The notes under the pieces were generated by a model, which did no database searches, was not told where the DNA came from, and worked only from the letters and a program-made list of their open reading frames with translations. Shown piece after piece: positions 14,309 through 21,585 of a stretch of DNA of 21,585 nt. The position numbers were made by a program, and so were the translations under genes. The DNA is from Bacillota bacterium. GTDB lineage: Bacteria > Bacillota > Clostridia > Acetivibrionales > DTU013. Every line of letters begins with the position of its first letter. Positions within the stretch are counted from its first letter, which is position 1. Where the stretch lies: the NCBI GenBank assembly GCA_023399355.1, contig JAEWQC010000159.1, forward strand, positions 1 to 21,585. The letters are read 5' to 3'.

Positions 14309-16294
14309 TTAATAATTCATCTGTTTTACGATACGGTAGTACGTTCTGGAGGTCATTGCATAACTCAGTCCGTACAGAACGGTGAACAGAGCTACCACAC
14401 CGATGCCGCACATTGCGATCAGACCGACATCGAACAGATGCAGGGCGCCAAGGAGTTTAGATATCATCATGAAGCCTGCCATGGTGTGCAGGACCGCCAT
14501 GAACATCGGGAGGAAGAAAACCATCAGGATCTGCTTCTTAATGGTGTTTTTTACCTCTACATCGCTCATGCCGACCTTCTGCATGATATCGAAGCTTTCC
14601 CTGTCATCGTAGCCTTCGGTGATCTGTTTGTAGTACATGATCAATATCAGGCACATACTGAACAGGATGCTGAAGAAGATGCCGAGGAACAAAAGTCCGC
14701 CGTTCATCGAGATCGCCTCCTGCCGGCCAAATATACCGGCGACAACACTGTTATAACCTGCCTGTTTCTTACTCCAGTCACTGATCCTGCTGATGAAATC
14801 CTCCCGGTCCTTTTCCGCACCTTCCAATTGAAAGCGCAGGGTCAGAATCCGGTCTTCCACGGCGTTGCTTTTGAAGTCTTTCCGCAGGGCATCTATAATG
14901 GCGGCATCTTTCATGATGATATAATAATCCTGCCCGAAATCATCATTGACTGCCTTGCCGCTAAACACAATCCCATCCAGTTCTTTTTTAACCTTGTATG
15001 GCGTATTGCCCAACCGAACCTGGCTATAGCCGAAATTACTTCCTGCGGCGAAGATCAGGACCTCGTTGTCTGAAAGCGTCTCCTGCTTCTGCTCCATGCG
15101 GTTGTATTCCTCAAGTGAAATCAGCTTGAGTGCGTACCGGTCTCTGTAACTATAGGAGGAATTCTGCATTTTAAAGGCGTCATCGCTTTTGCCGACATGC
15201 AGTTTCACGTAATTGAACTCTACCTTATCCTTTATATTAACCTGCTCAGCCTTCGACAGCTCCTGCAGCTTGCTGTCCAATGCGTCATAGCCCTGGAACT
15301 TGTCCGTGTTGTAATTCAAAATGACATCATAAGGAAACTGATGGTGCATCATGCTATCAGTGCCAAACCACAGTGAAAAAGTGCATAGAAGTGTGACAAT
15401 GGTCATCGTAGCGAAAATACAGATGTTCGCCAGGCTGGAGGCACTCTTCTTCATTCTGTGCAGCATTCCCGATATCGTCACATAGTTCGATTCGCGATAA
15501 TAGAACCCTGTATTCTTCTTCAATATTTTTAACAGGGCGATCAATCCAGCTTTAAAGAACTGGTGTGTTCCGAACACAACAAATGCGACAGCCAGCAGGA
15601 AATCCGTGAAAATATTGGAATCTATTTTTGCCGGAATTGCAATGATGTAACCGGCTGCCAGAAATACCAGTCCAAGCAGTGCTGTAATCCATAAATGCTT
15701 CGGTTCCATGTCGCCCTTTTTGGATCCCTTGATCAGATCATTCGGATTGGATTTGAAAACCTGGATCAGATTCATGATCAGATTAAGGCCGTAGACAATC
15801 AAGAAGCAGTATAAAGTCTGGCTCACGGCATTAAAGCTAAAGGAAAACGCCGTGTCGGGGGGCAGCCTGCAGATGTTCAGCAATATGAGGAAGAGCAGCC
15901 TTGAGAACACAAGGCCAAACAGAATACCGCCAATGATGGCAATCCCGAACATGATGAGCGTTTCACAAAGCATCATGAAGGCGATGTGCTTTTTTTCAAG
16001 TCCCAGAACGGTGTAAAGCCCCAGTTCCTTTTTCCTCCGCTTGATCAGGAAGCTGTTGGCATACACCAGAAATGGCAGAAGGATGAATGCCAGCAGGAAT
16101 TGCCCGATTTGCATGAGTGCCCATATATAGCCGCTGTGGGGCAGCGTTTTCATAATTTTGTTGTGAAGGATCGAAGAGAAGACGAAAAAAATAAAAACGG
16201 AAAAAATACTGGCCAGCAAGTAAGGAACGTAGGTGGAACCATTTTTACGGATCCCCATCACGGACAGCCTGGGCAGCAGGATCAGCTTATTCAT
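14309..16294 (-). CDS. BceB-type ABC transporter permease (antimicrobial-peptide resistance)
   Basis: This is a 661-residue FtsX/MacB-type permease, close to the usual BceB length of about 650. Ten membrane segments are readable: about 23-43, 62-82, 108-130, 158-180, 201-221, 229-247, 289-310, 532-555, 589-612 and 623-646. The large domain outside the cell between segments 7 and 8 (about 311-530) is the hallmark of BceB proteins and is known to determine antibiotic recognition. The motif KKELGLYTVLGLEKKHI (88-104) after segment 2 is conserved in the family. Known relatives free cell-wall precursors from bacitracin-like or lantibiotic peptides and also act as the sensor for the partner kinase. 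The start overlaps the ATPase gene stop by 4 nt. The peptide recognised here cannot be told from the sequence. Confidence 0.93.
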   Translation of the reverse strand: MNKLILLPRLSVMGIRKNGSTYVPYLLASIFSVFIFFVFSSILHNKIMKTLPHSGYIWALMQIGQFLLAFILLPFLVYANSFLIKRRKKELGLYTVLGLEKKHIAFMMLCETLIMFGIAIIGGILFGLVFSRLLFLILLNICRLPPDTAFSFSFNAVSQTLYCFLIVYGLNLIMNLIQVFKSNPNDLIKGSKKGDMEPKHLWITALLGLVFLAAGYIIAIPAKIDSNIFTDFLLAVAFVVFGTHQFFKAGLIALLKILKKNTGFYYRESNYVTISGMLHRMKKSASSLANICIFATMTIVTLLCTFSLWFGTDSMMHHQFPYDVILNYNTDKFQGYDALDSKLQELSKAEQVNIKDKVEFNYVKLHVGKSDDAFKMQNSSYSYRDRYALKLISLEEYNRMEQKQETLSDNEVLIFAAGSNFGYSQVRLGNTPYKVKKELDGIVFSGKAVNDDFGQDYYIIMKDAAIIDALRKDFKSNAVEDRILTLRFQLEGAEKDREDFISRISDWSKKQAGYNSVVAGIFGRQEAISMNGGLLFLGIFFSILFSMCLILIMYYKQITEGYDDRESFDIMQKVGMSDVEVKNTIKKQILMVFFLPMFMAVLHTMAGFMMISKLLGALHLFDVGLIAMCGIGVVALFTVLYGLSYAMTSRTYYRIVKQMNY

Positions 16295-17055
16295 TCTTTC
16301 CCCCCTCCTGTCTGCAGGACTGTCAGCGTATCGGTAATCATCGTGAACATTTCATCATCGGAGGCGTTTCCACGGTAGATCTGATGAAATACGTTCCCAT
16401 CCTTGATAAAAAGTACTCTGCCGGCATGACTGGCCGCCTGGATACTGTGTGTCACCATCACAATGGTTTGTCCTTCCAGATTGATTTCATTAAAAAGTTT
16501 CAATAATTTTGCGGAGGATTTGGAATCCAATGCACCGGTCGGCTCGTCCGCCAATACGATTTTAGGATTTGTGATCAGAGCCCGTGCGGTAGCGGCGCGC
16601 TGTTTTTCTCCTCCGGACACCTCGAACGGGAATTTCTTCAGGAGATCTTCAATCCCCAATTTGTGAGCAAGAGGTGCAAGACTTTTTTGCATTTCCTCAT
16701 AGGCCTTTCCGGCCAGTACCAGTGGCAGAAAAATGTTGTCCTGTATCGAAAAGGTATCCAGCAGGTTGAAATCCTGAAAAACGAAGCCTAGGTTATCACG
16801 CCGGAAAGCGGACAATTCCCCCTGTTTGATCGTTGCCAGATCTTTGCCTTCCAGCAGTACCTGACCGCCGGTCGGCTTGTCGATGGAGGCCAGTATATTC
16901 AAAAGAGTTGTTTTTCCCGAACCGGATTCACCCATGATTGCAACATATTCACCCTGCTCTACCGAAAACGTCACACTGTCCAGCGCCTGGACCTTGTTTC
17001 CGCCCAGACGGGTGCTGTAGATTTTTTTAAGATTCTTTATTTCCAAGAGAGCCAT
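16291..17055 (-). CDS. BceA-type ABC transporter ATP-binding protein
   Basis: This 254-residue ATPase powers the adjacent permease. Walker A is GESGSGKTT (42-50), the Q-loop is FVFQDFNLLD with Gln94, the signature is VSGGEKQR (146-153), and Walker B is IVLADEPTGALD with Asp170-Glu171. The switch His203 is in VTHS. EPTGALDSKS is typical of the MacB/LolD/BceA branch. The frame is open upstream to 17127, but the ATG at 17055 begins the conserved MALLEIKNLKK, has GAAAGGA at the right distance and gives the usual length. The upstream region contains a BceR-like operator, so transcription of this gene and bceB is probably induced by peptide antibiotics. The regulator and kinase are encoded directly upstream on the same strand. 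Confidence 0.95.
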   Translation of the reverse strand: MALLEIKNLKKIYSTRLGGNKVQALDSVTFSVEQGEYVAIMGESGSGKTTLLNILASIDKPTGGQVLLEGKDLATIKQGELSAFRRDNLGFVFQDFNLLDTFSIQDNIFLPLVLAGKAYEEMQKSLAPLAHKLGIEDLLKKFPFEVSGGEKQRAATARALITNPKIVLADEPTGALDSKSSAKLLKLFNEINLEGQTIVMVTHSIQAASHAGRVLFIKDGNVFHQIYRGNASDDEMFTMITDTLTVLQTGGGKE

Positions 17056-17086
17056 ACTTTTATTCCTTTCGTCAATGTAGAGTAAT

Positions 17087-17107
17087 TTCAGGCAAAACAT
17101 GCCTGAA
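17087..17107 (-). promoter_or_regulatory. Leader hairpin upstream of the bceA-type gene
   Basis: TTCAGGC (17087-17093) pairs with GCCTGAA (17101-17107) around a 7-nt loop, 32 nt before the start codon. It would form in the transcript leader. It has no T-run, so it is not a terminator; it may affect message stability or translation. Seen only as a pairing, with no further support. Confidence 0.35.
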
Positions 17108-17125
17108 CTGATTGCTGACTCTATC

Positions 17126-17198
17126 ATAATATAAACGGCAAATGCCCTGCCATAAGGAGAACTTACATTTCTACCGGCAAACTTACATTTATGTAAGT
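17126..17198 (-). promoter_or_regulatory. BceR-type operator and promoter of the bceAB-like genes
   Basis: ACTTACAT (17181-17188), TT, ATGTAAGT (17191-17198) is a perfect 18-bp palindrome containing TTACA-N4-TGTAA, the pattern I recall for BceR-like regulators. A further ten-base half-site, ACTTACATTT, lies at 17161-17170, exactly 20 bp away. On the minus strand, TATTAT (17131-17126) is a plausible -10. No good -35 is present, as expected for a promoter that needs its activator. The palindrome centre would be near -70. Confidence 0.65.
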
Positions 17199-17271
17199 CA
17201 GAAGTATATACTCAAATAATCGTATAGCAAATAAAGGATAAAGGGAAACAGTGATCATAAGGACCGTCCGG

Positions 17272-18282
17272 CTATGATCCCGAATAGGTCTCCGAAGGAA
17301 AGCCGATACAGACTCTGGTACCTTTACCGACTGTGGAGGTCACCTCGACTGTGTGGGACAGCTTGTCCAGTATTTGTTTACATAAATAAAGGCCGATGCC
17401 CGAGGACTTTTTGTCCAGCCTTCCGTTATAGCCGGTGAAGCCGCGTTCGAAAATGCGGGGTAAATCCTCGGGACGAATGCCGATGCCGGTATCTTCAATA
17501 ATCAACATCGTCTTCTCCGGCGTTGTTTCCGCATCAATGGAGATACTGCCGCGAAGAGTATATTTTAATGCGTTTGAAATAATCTGTTCAATCACGAACA
17601 ACAGCCATTTCTCATCCGTCACGACAGTACACGCGAACTCGCTCATATGGAAGGAAAGCCTGCTGTTGATAAACAGAATTGCATGCTTTTTCACTGCATG
17701 GTTGACGATATCGCGAAGCGCGTACTGCTTGAAAAGAAAATCCGAAGACATACTGTCCAACCGCAGATAATGCAAAACCATTTCAACATATTGCTCGATC
17801 TTGAAGAGTTCTCTTGTTTCTGCCTGACTCTCCGTATTCTGCAGCAATAGCTTCAGGGCGGCAATCGGGGTTTTGATCTGGTGTGCCCACAGTGTATAAT
17901 AATCTGTCATTTCCGTTTCCTTCAGATTAGCCCTGAACAGCATTTTCCGGCGTTCTTCCAGCAGCAGGTTCACGACTTCCCGGTATTGCCTTTCCGAAAA
18001 TCCCGACGGTGACGGCAGCAGTTCCGGCATGTTTTCAATATTCAAATAGGCTGCATAAAGTGCTTCGTACCGCTTTACATATTTATTAAAATCGTAGAGG
18101 CTGAAACACAGGAGGATGAAGAAGCACAGAAAGAAACCGTATAAAAGCTTCTGTAGATTTTCCAACTGGTACAGGACACAAACAATATAAAAGACCACCG
18201 CACACAGCAACAAAATCCCGGCCAATTTCTGTTTCTCGTCCAGATAATGAAGGAGCAGCTTTCCTATAGATAATTTCTTCAT
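17272..18282 (-). CDS. BceS-type intramembrane-sensing histidine kinase
   Basis: This is a 336-residue sensor kinase. Two adjoining membrane segments (about 20-38 and 47-64) leave a loop of fewer than ten residues outside, so there is no real sensor domain. This is the defining feature of BceS kinases, which receive the signal from the BceAB transporter. The dimerisation box DYYTLWAHQIKTPIAALKLL places the phosphorylated His at 134. The ATPase domain has Asn237 in EQIISNALKYT, DTGIG at 264-268 and SSGIGLYL at 293-300. The ATG at 18282 has only a weak ribosome-binding site (GGTG), so it may rely on transcription and translation from the regulator gene 78 nt upstream. It ends 217 nt before the bceA-type gene, where a separate inducible promoter lies. 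Confidence 0.94.
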   Translation of the reverse strand: MKKLSIGKLLLHYLDEKQKLAGILLLCAVVFYIVCVLYQLENLQKLLYGFFLCFFILLCFSLYDFNKYVKRYEALYAAYLNIENMPELLPSPSGFSERQYREVVNLLLEERRKMLFRANLKETEMTDYYTLWAHQIKTPIAALKLLLQNTESQAETRELFKIEQYVEMVLHYLRLDSMSSDFLFKQYALRDIVNHAVKKHAILFINSRLSFHMSEFACTVVTDEKWLLFVIEQIISNALKYTLRGSISIDAETTPEKTMLIIEDTGIGIRPEDLPRIFERGFTGYNGRLDKKSSGIGLYLCKQILDKLSHTVEVTSTVGKGTRVCIGFPSETYSGS

Positions 18283-18360
18283 GAATTCACCGTGCGGATA
18301 TGCGGGTCAGTCACATCACCTGCCAGTTTCCGGGTTTAACACCTTTCTGCCGGTCCAGTC

Positions 18361-19035
18361 TCACTCACCGATCAAATATCCGATTCCTTTCCTGGTATGA
18401 ATAAAATCCATGATCGAGGCTTCTTCCAGTTTCTTGCGGAGCCTGTTCATATTCACGGTAAGCGTGTTGTCATCTACAAAGCACTCGTTGTCCCATAACC
18501 GCTTCATAATGAGCTCCCTTGACACCGTTTTCCCGATATTCTCAAAGAGTAGCTGCAAGATCTTGAATTCATTCCTGGTCAGCTCGATTTTCTGGTCCTG
18601 ATACAGGATCGACCCATCCAGCGTATTGAAGAGAACCCCCTTGCATTCCTGATAAGAGGTCTGCTCATTATAAGCGTAGGTACGGCGTAGGATCGCCTGG
18701 ACCTTAGCATGCAGCACTTCCAGGTCAAAAGGCTTCGGAACGAAATCATCCCCGCCCATATTCACCGCCATCACCACATTCATATTGTCACTGGCGGAGG
18801 AAATGAATATCACCGGAGCCTTCGAGAGCTTCCTGATCTCCGCGCACCAGTAATACCCGTTGTAAAAGGGAAGCGAAATATCCATCAGCACCAGTTGCGG
18901 TTCAATCTTTATAAAGTCGTCCATCACCCTGTTGAAATCCTCAACGCACTGTACCTCATAGCCCCACCGGCTCAGGTACTTGCTGATCTCCAGCGAGATG
19001 ACGCTGTCATCCTCGATGAGTAGAATCCTGTACAT
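18361..19035 (-). CDS. BceR-type response regulator, OmpR/PhoB family
   Basis: This is a 224-residue DNA-binding response regulator. The receiver domain (1 to about 115) has the acidic pair Asp9-Asp10, phosphoacceptor Asp52 in LVLMDISLPFYNG, Ser80 as the switch residue and Lys101 in VPKPFD. The winged-helix domain (about 130-224) contains IELTRNEFKILQLLFENIGKTVSRELIMKRLW and the recognition-helix region DDNTLTVNMNRLRKKLEE, ending in RKGIGYLIGE. The pattern VDDNTLTVN in the effector domain is characteristic of BceR/GraR-type regulators. AAGGAGA stands 7 nt before the ATG. It is first in the four-gene module, with a good promoter upstream, and should bind the palindrome in front of the bceA-type gene when phosphorylated by the adjacent kinase. 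Confidence 0.95.
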   Translation of the reverse strand: MYRILLIEDDSVISLEISKYLSRWGYEVQCVEDFNRVMDDFIKIEPQLVLMDISLPFYNGYYWCAEIRKLSKAPVIFISSASDNMNVVMAVNMGGDDFVPKPFDLEVLHAKVQAILRRTYAYNEQTSYQECKGVLFNTLDGSILYQDQKIELTRNEFKILQLLFENIGKTVSRELIMKRLWDNECFVDDNTLTVNMNRLRKKLEEASIMDFIHTRKGIGYLIGE

Positions 19036-19089
19036 AGTTGGTCTCCTTGGAAACTAAAAATTCATTCCTGCAGAAAATCCGCCATACCG

Positions 19090-19118
19090 ATAATAGCATG
19101 CCCCATACATAAATTCAA
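19090..19118 (-). promoter_or_regulatory. Sigma-A promoter of the regulator-kinase genes
   Basis: On the minus strand TTGAAT (19118-19113), a 17-bp spacer ending in TGC, and TATTAT (19095-19090) form an extended -10 promoter. The start near 19083 leaves a leader of about 48 nt. No TTACA-N4-TGTAA palindrome lies nearby, which suggests basal expression of the sensor pair and induction only at the transporter promoter. Confidence 0.6.
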
Positions 19119-19250
19119 ACGAAACCTGTGAGATGTGGACGAAATGCAAAGGAAAGAAATATTAATCAAATAGTGAAAATAGGTACTTTCCCTAATAAGC
19201 TTTGCAAAACAAGCATTTCCAACAAGGCATTTGATAATCCGACATATTTT

Positions 19251-19300
19251 AAAAGATGATAATACGCCCTTGTATAAAAGATGATAATACGCCCTTGTAT
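19251..19300. repeat. Perfect 25-bp tandem duplication
   Basis: Bases 19251-19275 are repeated without any change at 19276-19300; each unit begins AAAAGATGATAATACG and ends CCTTGTAT. The second copy ends one base before the -35 box of the MFS promoter, so the repeat lies in the upstream-element position. Perfect identity suggests a recent event or selection for two binding sites. Confidence 0.95.
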
Positions 19301-19301
19301 A

Positions 19302-19330
19302 TTGACAATAGCAGATCATGGGAATATAAT
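19302..19330 (+). promoter_or_regulatory. Full-consensus sigma-A promoter of the MFS/lyase genes
   Basis: TTGACA (19302-19307) and TATAAT (19325-19330) are both perfect and separated by the optimal 17 bp. Initiation near 19337 gives a leader of about 240 nt before the TTG at 19576. Such a strong core promoter usually needs repression or attenuation to be controlled. Confidence 0.85.
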
Positions 19331-19575
19331 CGATATGGTCAAATCTGACTAATCATATAGGAAAACCATTGTTATAATTGCCATGGAATGGGGATTGGCT
19401 CCTACCACCTGAATCCGGCCATGCAGCCGGTAAGCGATTAATTTGTTTTTGCTTTCAACGATGAAATTACAGGTTGATCATTGAAGATCATATAAACCGG
19501 AAATACTGCCGTTTATCTGTATTCTTCAGTACAATGCGGGTAGACTGCACTTATAAAACACTGGGGGGGATTTCA

Positions 19576-20856
19576 TTGAGCAAAACCAAAGTATTCTATG
19601 GATGGTGGGTGCTGTCCGGGTTGTTTATCCTAATGATGGTTACAGTTGGCCTTGCTGTCAACAGTTTTTCGTTTTTCTACAAGCCGGTCACCGATTCATT
19701 GGGAATCACAATAGGCGAATTCTCGCTTACATCTTCTATCTGTGCGATATTTGCCATGTTTGGTGCACTGATTGTAGGGAATGTGATCAAACGTGTCAAT
19801 TTGCGCATTCTTGTCACTGTCAGCACAGTAGTCTATGTGGCCGGAATCCTGGCAGAATCGCAATGCAGGACTCTGCCGCAATTCTATATCGCTGCTATGG
19901 TCATCGGTTTGGGATATGCAGGTGTAGGCGGCGTCGGAGTATCACAAATCGTCGCCAACTGGTTCAAGGACAAACAGGGGCTTGCAATGGCCATCGCCAT
20001 GATGGGGAGTGGTTTCGGAGGGATGATATTCAGCCCGTTGATCGAATCATTATGCAGGAATTTGGGCTGGCAAAATGCATATATCATTATCGGAATCATT
20101 GTCGCGGTTATCACCCTGCCTGTTACTTTATTCATCTTACGGCTTCACCCTTCTGAAATGGGATTGGTTGCTTACGGTTCCAAAAACGATGATTCTGAGA
20201 AAAAGGAAGAAATCGGCCTTACTTTAAAGGAAGCCGTCAAGAAAGTCAGCTTCTGGGGATTATGCCTGACAAACCTGATCGCCGGTCTCCTGATAATGGG
20301 TGTACAATCCCATGTACCCACATTTATTCAGACTGTCGGGTTGACATCCTCCTTTGCCGCTCTTATCATGGTGATTTCAAATGCCGTTTTAATCCCCGGG
20401 AAGCTTCTGTTCGGGGCGGTCAACGACAAATTCGGTGCTAAAAACAGCGCTTTATATATCTTTGCTCTCTATATCGTCACACTGTTAAGCATGTATGTAT
20501 TAAAAAGCAGCGGCACGGCTTTCATCTTTGCCATACTTTTTGGCTTTGCCGGTGCGATCACAACCGTTGCACTTCCCGTGTGGGCGGTAGCATTGGTGGG
20601 CAACAGGGATTATGCCCTGATTTTCTCCATCATGTCGGTTTTCATGACGATCGGCGCAGCCATAGGCTCACCACTGACAGGACTGATTTATGATGCCACC
20701 GGAAGCTATGCCACGGCATGGATTGTATTGGTGATCATAGCTGCATTTGGCCTTCTCACTACCTATTTTTCAATTGCCTGCGGTGTAAAAAAGCCCATAA
20801 AAAGGGATATACGGATTCCCGGTCAGAAATATGATATAGAGGAAGGTGTAAGTTAA
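19576..20856 (+). CDS. MFS transporter, oxalate/formate antiporter (OFA)-like
   Basis: This is a secondary transporter of 426 residues with about twelve membrane segments in two halves joined by a charged loop (about 191-222). The start FYGWWVLSGLFILMM and the motif NWFKDKQGLAMAIAMMGSGFGGM (128-150) are typical of the OFA and monocarboxylate-porter branch of the MFS, whose members carry small organic anions. The frame is open back to 19474, but the TTG at 19576 begins the conserved FYGWW region and has a GGGGGGGA stretch (19563-19570) as ribosome-binding site; the ATG at 19534 has none. The next gene starts directly after the TAA with no spacer, so the two are coupled. The substrate may be an amino acid or keto acid related to the lyase, which is inference. 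Confidence 0.85.
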   Translation: MSKTKVFYGWWVLSGLFILMMVTVGLAVNSFSFFYKPVTDSLGITIGEFSLTSSICAIFAMFGALIVGNVIKRVNLRILVTVSTVVYVAGILAESQCRTLPQFYIAAMVIGLGYAGVGGVGVSQIVANWFKDKQGLAMAIAMMGSGFGGMIFSPLIESLCRNLGWQNAYIIIGIIVAVITLPVTLFILRLHPSEMGLVAYGSKNDDSEKKEEIGLTLKEAVKKVSFWGLCLTNLIAGLLIMGVQSHVPTFIQTVGLTSSFAALIMVISNAVLIPGKLLFGAVNDKFGAKNSALYIFALYIVTLLSMYVLKSSGTAFIFAILFGFAGAITTVALPVWAVALVGNRDYALIFSIMSVFMTIGAAIGSPLTGLIYDATGSYATAWIVLVIIAAFGLLTTYFSIACGVKKPIKRDIRIPGQKYDIEEGVS

Positions 20857-21585
20857 ATGATTAATTACAAGGATTTTGAATTCGAAACATTGGCGATCCG
20901 TGCCGGCTGGTGGAATGCAGACCCTGCTACGGGAGCTGTTTCGCCACCGATCAGCCAGACGTCAACCTACGCTTTGAAAAAAGTGGAGGATGTAACTGAG
21001 ATAATAACATCAGGTGATTTCTCCCGGTTTATTTATAGCCGCGGAAGCCATCCCAATGAGATTATGCTGGAGGAAAGAATCGCAGCCCTTGAGGGCGGAG
21101 AAGCTGCGCTTGCCTTCGCGTCCGGTGTTTCTGCGCTGGTTGCGGTCACTCTTTTTCTGGTCAAGGCGGGAGATCAGATTGTAACTGCCGGTACGCTTTA
21201 TGCCGCTACCCAGTTCTTTTTCCGCAATATCCTTGCAAAATTTGGAGTCGAGGTCGTATTTGTCGATGCGACTAATCCGGAAAACATTGCGAAGGCGATT
21301 ACTGAAAAGACCAGAATTGTTTACTTCGAAACTCCTGCAAATCCAACCATAAGCCTGGTCGATATTGAGGCTGTCGGAAAGATCACCAAGGACAGGAAGG
21401 ACATTACGACGATCGTCGATAGCACCTTCGCCTCCCCTTACCTTCAGCGGCCATTGGAATATGAGGGGATTGACGTCGTTCTTCACAGCGCGACGAAATA
21501 TATCTGTGGACATACGGATGCGATAGCCGGTATTCTTGTCGGAAAACAGGAACTGATGAATAATATCAGGATGTATTCCCTTGTT
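20857..21585 (+). CDS. Cys/Met-metabolism PLP enzyme (methionine gamma-lyase / cystathionine lyase-like), partial
   Basis: This is a pyridoxal-phosphate enzyme of the trans-sulfuration family; 243 residues are present and roughly 150-160 are cut off by the right edge. PLP-binding features are clear: SRFIYSRG with Tyr60 and Arg62 (phosphate contacts from the neighbouring subunit), ALAFASGVSAL, Tyr115 in GTLYAATQ (ring stacking), Asp188 in IVDSTFASP (pyridine nitrogen), and Lys214 in LHSATKYICGHTD as the Schiff-base lysine. The family includes gamma-lyases, beta-lyases, cystathionine gamma-synthase and O-acetylhomoserine sulfhydrylase, which the available part does not separate. The position of the special active-site Cys of known methionine gamma-lyases (Tyr-Gly-Cys) appears to be Ala117. 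AGAGGAAGGTG precedes the ATG inside the MFS gene, with zero intergenic bases. Confidence 0.92.
   Translation, partial: MINYKDFEFETLAIRAGWWNADPATGAVSPPISQTSTYALKKVEDVTEIITSGDFSRFIYSRGSHPNEIMLEERIAALEGGEAALAFASGVSALVAVTLFLVKAGDQIVTAGTLYAATQFFFRNILAKFGVEVVFVDATNPENIAKAITEKTRIVYFETPANPTISLVDIEAVGKITKDRKDITTIVDSTFASPYLQRPLEYEGIDVVLHSATKYICGHTDAIAGILVGKQELMNNIRMYSLV

Larger units (their letters stand above)
19036..19575. other. Divergent intergenic region between the bceR-like and MFS genes
   Basis: There is no gene in these 540 bases. It contains the minus-strand promoter at 19090-19118, about 130 bases (19119-19250) in which I see nothing specific, a tandem repeat, a plus-strand promoter and then a leader of about 240 nt. 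In the leader GGATT (19392-19396) can pair with AATCC (19412-19416), or CCGGC (19415-19419) with GCCGG (19426-19430). The two share bases, so they exclude each other. I do not recognise a known riboswitch or T-box. Confidence 0.5.

Noticed and set aside
14273..15073. Plus-strand open frame of 266 codons opposite the bceB-like gene
   Set aside because: The product is rich in His, Gln and Asp in a pattern typical of antisense frames, while the opposite strand encodes a complete ten-TM permease.
19381..19435. Known riboswitch or T-box in the MFS leader
   Set aside because: I see no SAM-I core, no T-box GGTGG-ACCGCG element and no other class signature. Only competing hairpins can be supported.
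19602..20156. Plus-strand 184-codon frame within the MFS gene
   Set aside because: It overlaps the conserved MFS region in another frame and has a Cys/Arg/His-rich product with no domain.
21010..21513. Minus-strand 167-codon frame opposite the PLP enzyme gene
   Set aside because: It is antisense to the PLP-binding core including the active-site lysine, so it is most likely non-coding.

Overview
The window looks like the chromosome of a low-to-moderate GC Firmicute, most likely a polysaccharide-degrading member of Clostridia; Paenibacillus-like Bacilli are the main alternative. The reasons are strong AGGAGG ribosome-binding sites, a BceRS-BceAB type antimicrobial-peptide module, an LplB/LplC/LplA-type oligosaccharide ABC transporter, sigma-A promoters with TGn extended -10 boxes, and infC with a probable AUU start. 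I see no rRNA, tRNA, CRISPR array, prophage or insertion sequence. Taxonomy is inferred from gene content, not measured.

Region 1 (1-9669) is a carbohydrate-utilisation locus. A LacI-family regulator (cut by the left edge) is divergent from an AraC-family regulator. Next come two permeases and a large lipoprotein binding protein of a CUT1-type oligosaccharide importer, with no ATPase gene, then two enzymes without signal peptides: a GH5-like clan-A glycosidase and a 729-residue protein with an apparent beta-sandwich plus alpha/alpha-barrel layout that I cannot assign to a family. The logic is import of an oligosaccharide and its breakdown in the cytoplasm. A 21-bp-spaced direct repeat in front of the transporter is a good candidate AraC site.

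Region 2 (9840-14168) is mixed. It holds an orphan hybrid histidine kinase with three PAS-like domains and a receiver, translation initiation factor IF-3 (infC) apart from its usual partners rpmI and rplT, a 62-residue zinc-ribbon protein with a clear terminator, a stretch that may be a decayed small ORF with a 19-bp tandem duplication, and a 66-residue hydrophobic protein on the minus strand. The promoter of that last gene is flanked by two identical 13-bp operator-like sequences.

Region 3 (14309-19035, minus strand) is a peptide-antibiotic sensing and detoxification module. Read 5' to 3' on the minus strand it is response regulator, intramembrane-sensing kinase, ABC ATPase and ten-TM FtsX-type permease. 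A palindrome of the form TTACA-N4-TGTAA lies upstream of the ATPase gene, where a BceR-like regulator should bind.

Region 4 (19251-21585) begins with a perfect 25-bp tandem duplication directly followed by a full-consensus sigma-A promoter and a leader of about 240 nt. It then has an OFA-type MFS transporter (TTG start) and, with zero spacing, a Cys/Met-metabolism PLP enzyme cut by the right edge.

No clearly new multi-gene defence or mobile system is visible. The most interesting points are the unassigned 729-residue enzyme, the noncanonical infC start and isolated infC, and several precise operator-like architectures.
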